DNA of 64,000 nucleotides from Brevibacillus formosus (GCF_003013405.1 NZ_PXZL01000010.1:62001-126000); one strand, 5' to 3'; counted from the stretch's first letter, positions 40,765 through 50,517 are shown. The notes: generated by a model from the letters alone, not told the origin. Made by a program: numbers and translations.

Positions 40765-42543
40765 ATGGCAGAAACAAAAGATTTGATCCGCGGTGGAAGC
40801 TTTTTGATCGATGCAGGTTCAGCTGATGATGTATTCGTGCCAGAAGAGTACACTGAAGAGCAAAAGATGATTGCAAAGACGACAGAGGATTTCGTCAACA
40901 ATGAAGTTCGCCCTCATCTGGAAGAGCTTGAAAACCACCAATTTGATATTTCGGTTCGTCTGTTGAAGGAAGCAGGGGAGCTCGGTCTCTTGGCTGGAGA
41001 CGTTCCAGAGAAATACGAGGGACTGGGGCTGGATAAAGTCAGCACTGCACTCGTCACAGAGAAGTTCTCGCTGGCTCGCGGCTTTGCACTCAGCTATGGC
41101 GCTCATGTCGGTATCGGGTCACTGCCGATCGTGTACTTTGGAAACGAGGAGCAAAAACAGCGTTACCTGCCTGATTTGGCGTCTGGAAAACGAATCGCTG
41201 CCTACTGCCTGACAGAGCCAGGCTCGGGCTCAGATGCGCTGGGAGCGAAAACGACAGCGACGCTCTCCGCAGATGGCACGCATTATATTCTCAACGGAGA
41301 GAAGCAATGGATCACAAACGCTGGCTTTGCTGATGTGTTTATCGTATACGCGAAAATTGACGGCGAGAAATTTACTGCCTTTATCGTGGAGCGCACATTC
41401 CCAGGTGTTTCGTTTGGACCGGAAGAGAAGAAGATGGGGATCAAATGCTCCTCGACACGCACGGTCATTTTGCAAGATGTACCTGTGCCGGTAGCCAATC
41501 TGCTCGGTGAGCCTGGAAGGGGTCACGTGATCGCGTTCAACATTTTGAACGTTGGTCGTTACAAGCTCGCGGTGGGCGCAGTCGGCTCCTCGAAAAAAGC
41601 GGTGGAACTCGCGACGAACTACGCAAAAGAGCGCAAACAGTTCAAAACCCCAATTGCCAACTTTACTTTAATCAAAAACAAACTGGCGAACATGGCAGTG
41701 AAAACGTATGCGGCTGAAAGCTCCGTCTATCGGACAGTGGGTCTGTTCGATACAGCGCTGACTCGCTTGGGTGAAAAAGCGGATGATGGCGCCGAGGTTG
41801 CGAAGGCGATTGCGGATTATGCGATCGAATGCTCAATCAATAAAGTATTTGCCACTGAGGTTTTGGATTACTGCGTGGACGAAGGCGTGCAAATCCACGG
41901 TGGATACGGCTTTATGTCCGAGTATGAGATTGAGAACATGTACCGTGACTCTCGAATTAACCGCATTTTCGAAGGAACGAACGAAATCAACCGCATGCTC
42001 ATTCCGGATACGCTCGTGAAAAAGGCGATGAAAGGCGAACTGCCGCTTATGCAAGCAGCAAGCAGTCTGCAAGCAGATCTGATGAGCTATTATCCAGAAG
42101 AGATTGAGGATGCACCTTTGGCTATGGAGAAGCATCTGATCAACATCACGCGCAAAATCATTTTGATGGTGGCTGGTTCTGCGTTGATGAAATACCAACA
42201 GGAAATGTCCAAAGAACAGGAGCTCTTGGCATTCGCGGCTGACATGCTGATCGAGCTGTATGCAATGGACAGTATCGTGAAGCGGACAGAGAAAGCAATG
42301 GCGGCAAATGGCAGCGAAGCTGAGCAGCAAAAGCTGGAAATGACAGCTGTCTATGTACATGAGGCATTCGATCGTATCGAAGGCTGGGCGAAAGAAGCAT
42401 TGGCGGCGATGGAAGAGGGCGACGAGCTTCGTCTGCGCCTCTCGATCCTCAAAAAGCTGACTCGCCGCACGCCGATCAACACGGTGGCACTCAAACGTTC
42501 GATTGCAGATCGCGTGATCGAAGCGGGAGCATATGTGGTGTAG
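40765..42543 (+). CDS. fadE: Acyl-CoA dehydrogenase
   Basis: 592 residues, FAD-dependent first step of beta-oxidation. Core motifs: CLTEPGSGSDA near 155, WITNAGFADV, and QIHGGYGFMSEYEIE with the RIFEGTNEI loop. The length, with an extra C-terminal domain (about 430-592), agrees with Bacillus subtilis FadE rather than short-chain enzymes of about 380 residues. Electrons would go to ETF, whose genes are not in the window. Terminator follows. Confidence 0.95.
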   Translation: MAETKDLIRGGSFLIDAGSADDVFVPEEYTEEQKMIAKTTEDFVNNEVRPHLEELENHQFDISVRLLKEAGELGLLAGDVPEKYEGLGLDKVSTALVTEKFSLARGFALSYGAHVGIGSLPIVYFGNEEQKQRYLPDLASGKRIAAYCLTEPGSGSDALGAKTTATLSADGTHYILNGEKQWITNAGFADVFIVYAKIDGEKFTAFIVERTFPGVSFGPEEKKMGIKCSSTRTVILQDVPVPVANLLGEPGRGHVIAFNILNVGRYKLAVGAVGSSKKAVELATNYAKERKQFKTPIANFTLIKNKLANMAVKTYAAESSVYRTVGLFDTALTRLGEKADDGAEVAKAIADYAIECSINKVFATEVLDYCVDEGVQIHGGYGFMSEYEIENMYRDSRINRIFEGTNEINRMLIPDTLVKKAMKGELPLMQAASSLQADLMSYYPEEIEDAPLAMEKHLINITRKIILMVAGSALMKYQQEMSKEQELLAFAADMLIELYAMDSIVKRTEKAMAANGSEAEQQKLEMTAVYVHEAFDRIEGWAKEALAAMEEGDELRLRLSILKKLTRRTPINTVALKRSIADRVIEAGAYVV

Positions 42544-42560
42544 TTCCAAATAGAAGACGA

Positions 42561-42595
42561 AAAAAGGAGCAAAGCTCAACGCTTTGCTCCTTTTG
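42561..42595 (+). terminator. Terminator of fadNAE
   Basis: AAAAGGAGCAAAG / CTTTGCTCCTTTT, perfect 13-bp stem with T run. Confidence 0.93.
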
Positions 42596-42740
42596 CATTT
42601 AACGCACTTGTTTCACCTTCAAAATCCCGCCATCGTAAATCGTCACTTTGACGGAAGTCTGTGCCAAGTCGCATGCATATTTTTGGAAGCTCCCACGAAC
42701 GCTAACAGAACATACTTCGCAAAGGGCGGGAGTGTACGAA

Positions 42741-44288
42741 ATGGCGATGAGAGGGTGGCTGAGAAGAAAAAAGACATCGGTCAAAGACAGGCTTAGCCAC
42801 TCGGGTGAGCCTGTCCGTGTCCGCGAGATCAGTGATCAATTAAGCGAGAATATTGCAGAGCTGAATGCGATTTTCACGCTGACGCCTGATTTGGTGATAC
42901 GAACGTTTGACAGCCGACATGCGGGTGGCAAGGTCACACTTGTCTATCTAACCGGACTGGTTGACAAAAACTCCATAAACAATAACGTGCTTCGTCCCCT
43001 TTTGTCTCATAGAGAAGGAGAAAGCTCCAGTATTTTTGACCTGTTATCCGTTGGAAAGGTAACCGTTGTATACGACTTTCAGACCGTAGAGAACGATATC
43101 TTGAAAGGCAGCAGCGTTCTATTTATCGAGGGACGAAAAGAAGCGCTCGTGGTCGAGACAAATGGATGGCCGCAGAGGGCTCTTGAAGACCCGCAGCTGG
43201 AGGCCTCACTGAAGGGAGCACATCAAGGCTTTGTCGAAACCGACTCCCAAAACATCGCCTTGATTCGCCGATATATTCCTAACCGCGAGCTGAAAATCAA
43301 AGAGATTTGGGTCGGAGAACGAGGGGATACGAAGCTCTCCATTATGTTTTTGGCCGATGTCGTCAATCCAGAGGTGCTGCAGGAGCTGGAAGATCGGCTT
43401 GGACGAATCAAGGTTGATTCGATCCTTAATACAGGAGAGCTGGAGGAGTATATCGAGGATAATCCATACTCCCCTTTTCCACAGTTCATCACAACAGAAA
43501 GACCTGATACGACCGCCTCTCATTTGCTCCAAGGGAAGATTGCCGTTGTCGTTGATCGATCACCAAGTGTAATGATTGCTCCCGTTTCTTTTGCTTCCTT
43601 TTTCCAAAATGTAGATGATTACAGCATTCGCTGGCCTGTTGCTTCATTTATTCGCTTGCTTCGATACCTGGCTTTTATCGTGGCCACTTTTTTGCCGGCG
43701 ATCTATATTGCGTTGATTTCATTCAATTATGAGGTCATCCCTCTCGATTTGATCCTGTCGATCGGAGAGTCGCGCGAAAAAGTGCCATTCCCTCCTTTGC
43801 TGGAAGCTCTGCTCATGGAGCTCACACTGGAAATGCTGCGGGAATCTGGTATTCGCTTGCCTGCTCCAATTGGACAAACAGTCGGTATCGTCGGCGGTAT
43901 CGTCATCGGTCAAGCTGTCGTCCAAGCCGGAATCGTAAGTAACATTATGGTGATTGTCGTGGCTTTTACCGCTATAGCTTCCTTTATCATCCCGAATTAC
44001 GATATGTCTTCCGCTGTTAGACTCATCCGTTTTGTCATGATGGTCTTGGCGGCGATGTTTGGGATCGTCGGGATTGTAGTGGGGCTTATGGCCCTGATTG
44101 GTCACCTGATTTCGTTGCAATCCTTGGGCGTCCCCTATGGAAGTCCTCTGGCTCCTGTACGTTTCTCAGATTGGAAAGACCTGTTTGTTCGTTTGCCTCT
44201 GTGGAAGATGCTTGAACGCCCGACGGGAGCGAGAACGGTTCAAGAAAAACGGCAAGGGGATAATCAGCCAGAGGGGGATGCGAAATGA
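42741..44288 (+). CDS. Spore germination receptor subunit A (GerA family)
   Basis: 515 residues. N-terminal cytoplasmic domain (about 30-260) and a C-terminal membrane domain with about 5-6 helices; signature stretches VYLTGLVDKNSINNNVLRPL, VDRSPSVMIAPVSFASFFQN and EALLMELTLEMLRESGIRLP. A subunit of a germinant receptor in the spore inner membrane. The start at 42741 has GGGAG 8 bases upstream; longer readings lack this. Followed by the B and C subunits with overlapping ends. The germinant is unknown. Confidence 0.95.
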   Translation: MAMRGWLRRKKTSVKDRLSHSGEPVRVREISDQLSENIAELNAIFTLTPDLVIRTFDSRHAGGKVTLVYLTGLVDKNSINNNVLRPLLSHREGESSSIFDLLSVGKVTVVYDFQTVENDILKGSSVLFIEGRKEALVVETNGWPQRALEDPQLEASLKGAHQGFVETDSQNIALIRRYIPNRELKIKEIWVGERGDTKLSIMFLADVVNPEVLQELEDRLGRIKVDSILNTGELEEYIEDNPYSPFPQFITTERPDTTASHLLQGKIAVVVDRSPSVMIAPVSFASFFQNVDDYSIRWPVASFIRLLRYLAFIVATFLPAIYIALISFNYEVIPLDLILSIGESREKVPFPPLLEALLMELTLEMLRESGIRLPAPIGQTVGIVGGIVIGQAVVQAGIVSNIMVIVVAFTAIASFIIPNYDMSSAVRLIRFVMMVLAAMFGIVGIVVGLMALIGHLISLQSLGVPYGSPLAPVRFSDWKDLFVRLPLWKMLERPTGARTVQEKRQGDNQPEGDAK

Positions 44289-45382
44289 AAAAGTACGCGT
44301 ATTACGAGTTATCCGTCATCCAATACATCCTTCTCATTCACGGGACGCAGGTCGGGATCGGTGTCTTGACAATACCGAGAGAATTAGCGGAACAGGCAGG
44401 GACAGACGGATGGATATCCTTGTTTATTGGATGGGCAGCAGCTGTTCTCGTAAGCCTCGTTACCACGAATATGATGAAACGTTACCCAGATAAGACGATC
44501 ATCGATATATTCCACCTCCTGTTGGGCAAGTATTTAGGAAAAGTGGCGACGATATTGATGGCGATGTATTTTGCAATTGCATCGATCGTCTTTATTGCCA
44601 ATACCACTGCGATTATTAATGTATGGATATTGTCACAGACACCTGCATACATCATTGTTGCCCTATTTGCGATTCCCGCCTATATGGTCGTACAGGGGGG
44701 AATGCGTGTGATTGGGAGGTATTCTGAGCTGGTGTTTTATCTCACCCTCTGGATGCCACTTGTCCTCGCGACCGCTTTAAAGGACGCACATTGGTTGCAT
44801 TTATTGCCTCTTATAAAAGAGGGGTGGATGCCGATATTGACTGCCAGTCAAACTACGATTTTGTCTTTTCTTGGGTTTGAAATGGCGTATTTTGTTTACC
44901 CCTTTCTTCAGAAAAAGCAATACGCATCGATCGGCATTGTCGTAGCAAACACGCTGACCTTGCTCGTTTATTTGTACATCACAATCATTTGCTTTGCTTT
45001 TTTCTGCCCGGATGAGATCGTTGAATATGTATGGCCTACGCTGAACTTATGGAAGGTGATCGAATATCGCTTTCTGGAGCGCATCGATATTATTTTTCTC
45101 GCGTTTTACTTGTTCATTTTATCGACTACGGCATTGCCCTACCTGTATTTCACCGTTTTTTCCACAAGCCAGTTATTTAATAGCCGGGATCATCGAAAGC
45201 ATTTATGGGTGCTCCTCACGCTAATAACGGTAATGGCTTGGGTGTATACTCCTTCTTTTATTGACCTGAAAAAAATGACGCAGACCTGGAGTTATGCTGG
45301 ACTGATATTCGCTTACTTACTTCCACTATTGGCTTGGGGGCCTATTTGGTTGTCAAAACGAGCTGGGGGGAAAGAAGCATGA
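44285..45382 (+). CDS. Spore germination receptor subunit B (GerB family)
   Basis: 365 residues, about 10 membrane helices, APC-superfamily fold, with the N-terminal YYELSVIQYILLIHGTQVGI and the PRELAEQAGTDGWISLFIGW pair typical of GerB-type permeases. Thought to bind the germinant. Its ATG overlaps the subunit A stop by 4 bases, and its end overlaps the subunit C start. Confidence 0.95.
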   Translation: MKKYAYYELSVIQYILLIHGTQVGIGVLTIPRELAEQAGTDGWISLFIGWAAAVLVSLVTTNMMKRYPDKTIIDIFHLLLGKYLGKVATILMAMYFAIASIVFIANTTAIINVWILSQTPAYIIVALFAIPAYMVVQGGMRVIGRYSELVFYLTLWMPLVLATALKDAHWLHLLPLIKEGWMPILTASQTTILSFLGFEMAYFVYPFLQKKQYASIGIVVANTLTLLVYLYITIICFAFFCPDEIVEYVWPTLNLWKVIEYRFLERIDIIFLAFYLFILSTTALPYLYFTVFSTSQLFNSRDHRKHLWVLLTLITVMAWVYTPSFIDLKKMTQTWSYAGLIFAYLLPLLAWGPIWLSKRAGGKEA

Positions 45383-46497
45383 AGCGGTTTACGCAGATCA
45401 TTTTGTCGTTCGTTTTGATCGTGATGCTAACCGGGTGTACCGATCGATTGAATCTCGAGGATGCGACCCTTTCTCTTATGGTCGGAATTGACTTGAATGA
45501 AAAAAATGAACTCCTCTTTTATATGACAAGCCCAGTGTTTAGCAGGGAAGCTAAAGAAAAGACAGAGGAATACGGTGTCCGAGCATCTAGCACGCGAGAG
45601 TCGAGAATGGGCTTTGATGAGATCGTAACGGCTCTGACTGTATCAGGCAAAATCCAGTTGATTGTGCTGGGAAAGCGTTTGTTGCAGCACCCGGATTGGT
45701 TTCGGTTATTGGATGTCGTTTTTCGTGATGCGAAGTTCACTGTCAACGCACGAATGGTCATGCTTGATGGTTCTTTGAACGAGCTGTTTGAATACAAGCC
45801 AAAGGACAAACCTCGCCTTGCTCTTCATCTGACGAAGCTCATTGATACAGCCAATAAAAGAAATCTGACCGTAAAAACCAGAGCGCAGGAATTTCATCGG
45901 CAAATGTTTGAAAAAGGCATGACGCCCCATATATCGGAATTGAAGAAGACGAAACATGCGGTGAGAGTAATGGGAACCGCATTGTTAACGAAAAAAGGGG
46001 TTTATGCCGGATTGATCGAGCCGCGGGATACGGTTCTCTTGCAGATGCTTCTTCATGGAAAACAGGGGGAAATATCCATTACTCTCCCGGTTAAGGGGCC
46101 AACCGATCAGAATCCCATTATAAAGGACAGAGTCAGCTTTTTCATAAAAGGCGTCAAGAAAAAAGTGAAGACGACCTATCGAGACGGTACATTCCATTTC
46201 GATGTTCAGGTGAGCTTGCGCGTGTCGATATCAGAGAGACTGTTTCCTTTTAACATGGAAAAGGACTATAAAAAGCTGGAACAGATGATCGCCAAGCAAT
46301 TCCACAAGGATTATGCCCAGCTAATCAAAAAATGCCAGGAAGCCAAGACAGACCCGTTTGGTTTTGGCCTTTATGCGCGCGCCTATGAATACAAGGAATG
46401 GAAAAAAGTTCAAGATGACTGGCCGGCAGCCTTTGCAAAAGCAACGGTTCAAATTAAACCAGAAGTGTCTATTAAAGGAAATGGAGTCGTAAAATAA
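45379..46497 (+). CDS. Spore germination receptor subunit C lipoprotein (GerC family)
   Basis: 372 residues with a lipobox MLTGC after a short signal peptide and the GerC-type motif LNLEDATLSLMVGIDLNE. The C-terminal domain (about 195-372) fits the GerAC fold. Lipid-anchored subunit of the receptor. Start overlaps the B subunit stop (ATGA). Terminator follows directly. Confidence 0.95.
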   Translation: MKRFTQIILSFVLIVMLTGCTDRLNLEDATLSLMVGIDLNEKNELLFYMTSPVFSREAKEKTEEYGVRASSTRESRMGFDEIVTALTVSGKIQLIVLGKRLLQHPDWFRLLDVVFRDAKFTVNARMVMLDGSLNELFEYKPKDKPRLALHLTKLIDTANKRNLTVKTRAQEFHRQMFEKGMTPHISELKKTKHAVRVMGTALLTKKGVYAGLIEPRDTVLLQMLLHGKQGEISITLPVKGPTDQNPIIKDRVSFFIKGVKKKVKTTYRDGTFHFDVQVSLRVSISERLFPFNMEKDYKKLEQMIAKQFHKDYAQLIKKCQEAKTDPFGFGLYARAYEYKEWKKVQDDWPAAFAKATVQIKPEVSIKGNGVVK

Positions 46498-46534
46498 GAA
46501 AACACCCTGGCATCCGAATGGGACCAGGGTGTTG
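46498..46534. terminator. Bidirectional terminator between ger and mtn operons
   Basis: AACACCCTGG / CCAGGGTGTT, with a T-rich tail best on the minus strand, after the stop codons of two converging operons. Confidence 0.88.
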
Positions 46535-46538
46535 ACGA

Positions 46539-47051
46539 TTAATAGATCGCTTCCCAGCCTGCTGGAGTAACAAACAGGCGGATCGCTTTAATTTTGCGGT
46601 CGTCCATCAGGGTGAAGTAGTGGCGGTAGTTCGGTGGTACGGAGATCAGATCGCCTGGCTCCAGCTCGACGTCGAAGTAGCGACCGTCTTTACCTTTGAT
46701 GGCGAAAATACCGTGACCATCTACGCAGAAGCGGCACTCATCGTCTGTGTGGTGATGCTCGCCCTTGAATTTCACCAGCAGCTCGTCGAGGTTAGGTGTT
46801 TTGTCAGAAAGGACGATAATGTCCGCTGTCAAGTAACCGCGACGTTTGCTGATCGCATCGATTTCCGGCTTAAAGGTGTCGAGAATCTCTTGTTTTTCCT
46901 CATCTGTCGGGCTGTAGTTATCACGGTGCTTCGGATCAAGGCGATCCACGCCCCATTTTTCGTAAATGATCTCTTGGGTATCCAGGAAGGAGACAACTTC
47001 CTCGGGTGCTGAGATGTACTCATTGTTGTCGTGAAAACGAATTTGTGCCAT
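46539..47051 (-). CDS. mtnD: Acireductone dioxygenase
   Basis: 170 residues, cupin fold. Metal-binding motif GEHHHTDDECRF with the distal His in PPNYRHYFTL. With Fe it makes the methionine precursor 4-methylthio-2-oxobutanoate and formate; with Ni it gives a dead-end product. Last gene of mtnW-X-B-D, 13 bp after mtnB. Confidence 0.96.
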   Translation of the reverse strand: MAQIRFHDNNEYISAPEEVVSFLDTQEIIYEKWGVDRLDPKHRDNYSPTDEEKQEILDTFKPEIDAISKRRGYLTADIIVLSDKTPNLDELLVKFKGEHHHTDDECRFCVDGHGIFAIKGKDGRYFDVELEPGDLISVPPNYRHYFTLMDDRKIKAIRLFVTPAGWEAIY

Positions 47052-47064
47052 CGTTTATTCCTCC

Positions 47065-47721
47065 TTAATTGGTGGTTGTAGTGGACACGACTGCTTGGCG
47101 CAATTGCAGCCAGCGGGCGTGATACTCGAATAGGAATTCAAAAGCTTCCAGATGGCGCTTGGCCTCGAAGTCATTGCCGCCCCACGTGTAGATACCGTGG
47201 TTACGGATGAGTACGCCGGGAACTTCTGGTGTGATTACTTTTTCAATGGCGGCAGCCAAGGTCGGAATATCGGCAAAGTTCTCAACAATCGGAACAGTAA
47301 TGCGCGCGTTTTCTTCCCAGATTCCGAGTCCCTTGATTAGCTCTTGTCCTTGGATGGAGAAAGCGCGTTGTCCAAAGTAGAGCTCAGAAATGAGGTTGTT
47401 CCAAACAGTATGGACGTGGAAGCAAGCCCCAGCCTTCGGGAACGTTTTGTAGACGACGGCGTGGATGAGCGTTTCCGCGGACGGCTTGAGAGCAGTTTCA
47501 TCTACTGGACGCGAGTCTTGATCCACAACCAGATAATCTTCGGGGGACAGCTTGGTTTTGTCTTTGCCGCTTGCCGTTACAGCAAATTGCAAGGGATCGT
47601 TTTGTATTTTAATGGACAGATTGCCACTGGTGCCGGGAAACCAGTCCCGGCGGGCAAATGTCAGCTTGGCATCATCCAGACGGCGAAAGGCATCCAGACG
47701 TTGTTCGAGTGTTGCGGTCAT
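47065..47721 (-). CDS. mtnB: Methylthioribulose-1-phosphate dehydratase
   Basis: 218 residues, class II aldolase fold; FPGTSGNLSIK near the N-terminus, zinc ligands in ACFHVHTVWNNL and LIRNHGIYTWG. Dehydrates methylthioribulose-1-phosphate in the methionine salvage pathway. It starts 3 bp after mtnX. Confidence 0.95.
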   Translation of the reverse strand: MTATLEQRLDAFRRLDDAKLTFARRDWFPGTSGNLSIKIQNDPLQFAVTASGKDKTKLSPEDYLVVDQDSRPVDETALKPSAETLIHAVVYKTFPKAGACFHVHTVWNNLISELYFGQRAFSIQGQELIKGLGIWEENARITVPIVENFADIPTLAAAIEKVITPEVPGVLIRNHGIYTWGGNDFEAKRHLEAFEFLFEYHARWLQLRQAVVSTTTTN

Positions 47722-47724
47722 GAT

Positions 47725-48393
47725 TTAGACAACCTCCTGTTGGACTTGCTGTAAAATGCGAATCACGTCGTGGAATGTGGCGAACTTGCTATGCGGCAAT
47801 TGCAGCTCCTCCGCCTTGTCAGCGAGGAAGGAACGGGCAATCACATAGTCAGCGATTTTGGCTCCAGCCAAATCAGTGATGGAGTCGCCGATGACGATGC
47901 GGAAATGGGTTGCTGGATCGTAACGGCGGATGATGGTCGTCTTACACATGCCGCAGCCGTTCGTGCAATGTTCATCGCAAGCGTTGGGCCACGTAATGGT
48001 GATGCGCTCTCCGCTGAAATCACTGCCATTGCAGTAGATCGGCACATTGGTAAGATCGAAGGGTGCCAGGATAGGCTCCAGGAAAAAGTCGATGCCGCCA
48101 CTCGTGATCAACAGCTCGATGCCTTGCTCGCGGCAATAACTCACGAATTCAGCAAATCCCGGGCGAATGGTCGCTTCATGGACAATAAAATCGATAATGT
48201 CCTGGCGCAAGGAGGAGGGCAAGAGTTGAAACAGCTTGCCGACCCCTTCTTGAACGCTTATTTTTTGCGAAAGGATTTGCTCAGTTAAGGCTTCCCACTC
48301 AGGGGGAGCAAACTGGCGGACAATCGCTACAATGTTGTCTTTTTCGGTAATCGTTCCGTCGAAATCGCAGAACAGGACGAGCTTCTTGCTCAT
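47725..48393 (-). CDS. mtnX: 2-hydroxy-3-keto-5-methylthiopentenyl-1-phosphate phosphatase
   Basis: 222 residues, HAD phosphatase. DFDGTITEKDN near the N-terminus, LLITSGGIDFF, and GDSITDLAGAKIAD carry the nucleophile and metal residues. Its ATG overlaps the mtnW stop (ATGA); a GTG five codons earlier is possible but less likely. With MtnW it replaces the fused MtnC of other bacteria. Confidence 0.95.
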   Translation of the reverse strand: MSKKLVLFCDFDGTITEKDNIVAIVRQFAPPEWEALTEQILSQKISVQEGVGKLFQLLPSSLRQDIIDFIVHEATIRPGFAEFVSYCREQGIELLITSGGIDFFLEPILAPFDLTNVPIYCNGSDFSGERITITWPNACDEHCTNGCGMCKTTIIRRYDPATHFRIVIGDSITDLAGAKIADYVIARSFLADKAEELQLPHSKFATFHDVIRILQQVQQEVV

Positions 48394-49604
48394 CGTGCGC
48401 CACCCCACTTTTCCAGAGCGATCGCCAGTTCTTGTGATTCAGTGGCGGCTTCTTCCAATGTTCGGCCTGCGATGACTGCATCAATCGCGGCGACGAATGC
48501 TTTTGCTCCGGCGGTTGCTCCACCCGGATGACCGTGGATTCCGCCTCCTGCATTGACGATTTGATCTAAACCGAAGTCTTGATACAGCTGTGGGACGAGT
48601 CCTGGATGAATGCCGGCAGACGGAACCGGGAAGGAACGTCGCACACCATTCAGTGGGTCAGTCAAATGCTTGGCGAGCTGCAACGCTTCTGTTTTGTCCA
48701 GAGCGACATTGCCGTATGGAGATGGGAAGAGCACCAAATCTGCACCAGCTACACGCATCAACGTACCGAGCAACAGCGGAGTGGCGATGCCATAGTCAGG
48801 TGATGGATAGTAAGCGCCTGCCAATGCTGGATGCGCCATGATCGGTACGTGCACATCAGGATCGGCTGCCAAACGGTGCAGGGCATCGAAGCCAAAGGCC
48901 AGTACGTTGAACAAGAGGCAGTCAGCACCCGCATCTACCGCACGCTTCGCTTTTTCGTTCAGCTCATGCACAGGTCCAGTCAGGTTGGCTGCATAGAGGA
49001 CGGGCTTGCCTGTTTCGGCCGCGGTCTCCTGGGCGATCTGCTTGAATGCTTTGATCCGTTCGATAAAAGGAGCGCGGTCATCTGCAAAGAAGATTTCGTC
49101 ATCTTTTACGAGATCGACTCCGCCCAAGGCTTGTGCTCGGAATTGCGTCTTCAGATCGTCGAAAGGAAGACCCAGGCACGATTTGAAAATGCTCATCAAG
49201 AGCGGACGGTTATGTGCCCCTAAACGTTCGCGCAGACCATCAATGCCGAACTTCGGTCCAGGAAAAGCCTGGAGGAATGAGTCAGGGAGTACGATGTCGA
49301 TGAGCTTGATTTTGCCATCCATCGATAGTTTCCCGAATATTCCGGTCAACAAGGATGGAATGTCCGCTGTAAAATTGCGAGTCGGATAGCTGACGGTAAT
49401 TAGACCGCGTGTTTCTCCATTTTCCAGTGTCGCAAGCGGTGTCGCGCTTACAGCTTCCCCGAGATACGGCGCTAGCTCAGCTTGCTTGGCAAGCGGCAGG
49501 TCCGTCCAAGAACCGACTGTCATGCCGACAGCAATGGCTTGGGCTTTCTTGTTCAAGTCTTTTGCTTGTGTGAGATAGGTGACGAGGATACGTTGTTCAC
49601 TCAT
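48390..49604 (-). CDS. mtnW: 2,3-diketo-5-methylthiopentyl-1-phosphate enolase (RuBisCO-like)
   Basis: 404 residues, form IV RuBisCO-like protein. The RuBisCO large-subunit fold is visible (GPKFGIDGLRERLG, GVDLVKDDEIF, PIMAHPALAGAYY, NAGGGIHGHPGGATAGAKAF). It enolises the diketone substrate in methionine salvage and does not fix CO2. First gene of its operon, downstream of a SAM riboswitch. Confidence 0.96.
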   Translation of the reverse strand: MSEQRILVTYLTQAKDLNKKAQAIAVGMTVGSWTDLPLAKQAELAPYLGEAVSATPLATLENGETRGLITVSYPTRNFTADIPSLLTGIFGKLSMDGKIKLIDIVLPDSFLQAFPGPKFGIDGLRERLGAHNRPLLMSIFKSCLGLPFDDLKTQFRAQALGGVDLVKDDEIFFADDRAPFIERIKAFKQIAQETAAETGKPVLYAANLTGPVHELNEKAKRAVDAGADCLLFNVLAFGFDALHRLAADPDVHVPIMAHPALAGAYYPSPDYGIATPLLLGTLMRVAGADLVLFPSPYGNVALDKTEALQLAKHLTDPLNGVRRSFPVPSAGIHPGLVPQLYQDFGLDQIVNAGGGIHGHPGGATAGAKAFVAAIDAVIAGRTLEEAATESQELAIALEKWGGAR

Positions 49605-49632
49605 GGTACGCCTAATCCTCCTTGATTTAAAT

Positions 49633-49868
49633 AAAAAAGCCTCCCCATTGAGCGGGGAGGCGGTTGTCGACTATAAAAGCGTCTCGTCTCCTCTCATCTC
49701 TCGGGTCAGTAGCCGAGATGAGCCAAAGCTGCTCGATCTCGACTCTTATCCGTTGGAATTAGCACCGTTTCGCTATCCAAGGTACGCAATGATGAGCGTA
49801 CGATTCATGGTATAGCGCCGGTTGCCGGGCATCATAGGGCCAGTCCCTCAGCCAGCTCGCGATAAGAG
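49633..49868 (-). ncRNA. SAM-I riboswitch (S-box) of mtnWXBD
   Basis: On the minus strand: P1 arm CTCTTATC at 49868, GGCTGAGGGACTGGCCC, GATGCCCGGCAACC, and GGTGCTAATTCC before GATAAGAG at 49743, all S-box hallmarks. A terminator GCCTCCCC / GGGGAGGC with T run (49661-49633) is the expression platform. SAM binding would stop transcription. Confidence 0.97.
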
Positions 49869-49883
49869 TTATTCGTTTCCCCC

Positions 49884-49912
49884 ATGATATGACGTTCATT
49901 GTCAGGAGTCAA
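49884..49912 (-). promoter_or_regulatory. Promoter of the mtnWXBD S-box unit
   Basis: Minus strand TTGACT (49912-49907), 17-bp spacer, TATCAT (49889-49884). Confidence 0.75.
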
Positions 49913-49965
49913 TCTTTGTTTTTACAGAGAATGTGCAGCAGGTTATTAGGAAAATGAGACGAAGA

Positions 49966-49991
49966 TGAAACTTTTTGGCAATTCCTTCGTG
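49966..49991 (+). promoter_or_regulatory. ECF-type promoter of the sigma factor gene
   Basis: TGAAAC (49966-49971), 16-bp spacer, CGTG (49988-49991), like Bacillus sigma-M/W/X promoters (TGAAAC...CGTC). It suggests autoregulation. It ends only 7 bases before the ATG at 49999. Confidence 0.65.
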
Positions 49992-49998
49992 GTAAGGG

Positions 49999-50517
49999 AT
50001 GAAAGGGTGTGAACGGCTTGGGAAAGTAGGTCTGGAGGATGTGTACCAGCTGCATGTAAACGATATTTACCGCTATCTTTTCCGGCTGACACGAGATGAG
50101 AGGCTGGCGGAGGATTTAACACAGGAAACCTTTTGTCGCGCCTTCTCTTCCTTGGACGACTATCGTGGGGAAAAAGTTCGGCCCTGGCTGTTCAAGGTAG
50201 CCTATCACGCTTTCGTGGACGGCTATCGCAAGAAGACGAAACAACGATTTGCGTTTGTGGAAGCCTTGCCAGAGCGACTTGATCATTCGGCGGTTGATCC
50301 GGCAGAGCATGTCGTGAACAAGGAGCTGTGGGAAGTGGCCCACGACTATTTGGAGAAGCTTCCAGAAAAGCAGAGACAGGTCATTTTGTTGTCTGCTATG
50401 CAGTTTTCTTACGCGGAAATGGCAGAGGTACTCGGGATCGATCTGGCAGACGTCAAGCGTTCCCTGCTTCGGGGACGACAAAAGATGCGGAAGTTGTGGA
50501 GGGAGGAAAGCCAGTGA
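49999..50517 (+). CDS. ECF RNA polymerase sigma factor
   Basis: 172 residues. Region 2 (about 25-95: LTRDERLAEDLTQETFCRAF, KVRPWLFKVAYHAFVDGYRK) and region 4 (about 118-165: LPEKQRQVILLSAMQFSYAE) are clear. Paired with a membrane anti-sigma factor. The ATG at 49999 lacks a proper ribosome site, and the putative ECF promoter would start RNA at about that base, so it may be leaderless. It sits between the two mtn operons without a known link to them. Confidence 0.9.
   Translation: MKGCERLGKVGLEDVYQLHVNDIYRYLFRLTRDERLAEDLTQETFCRAFSSLDDYRGEKVRPWLFKVAYHAFVDGYRKKTKQRFAFVEALPERLDHSAVDPAEHVVNKELWEVAHDYLEKLPEKQRQVILLSAMQFSYAEMAEVLGIDLADVKRSLLRGRQKMRKLWREESQ

Noticed and set aside
42598-42740. Sigma-G promoter in front of the ger operon
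   Set aside because: A GCATA-like -35 is present, but no -10 at proper spacing matches well enough to claim it.
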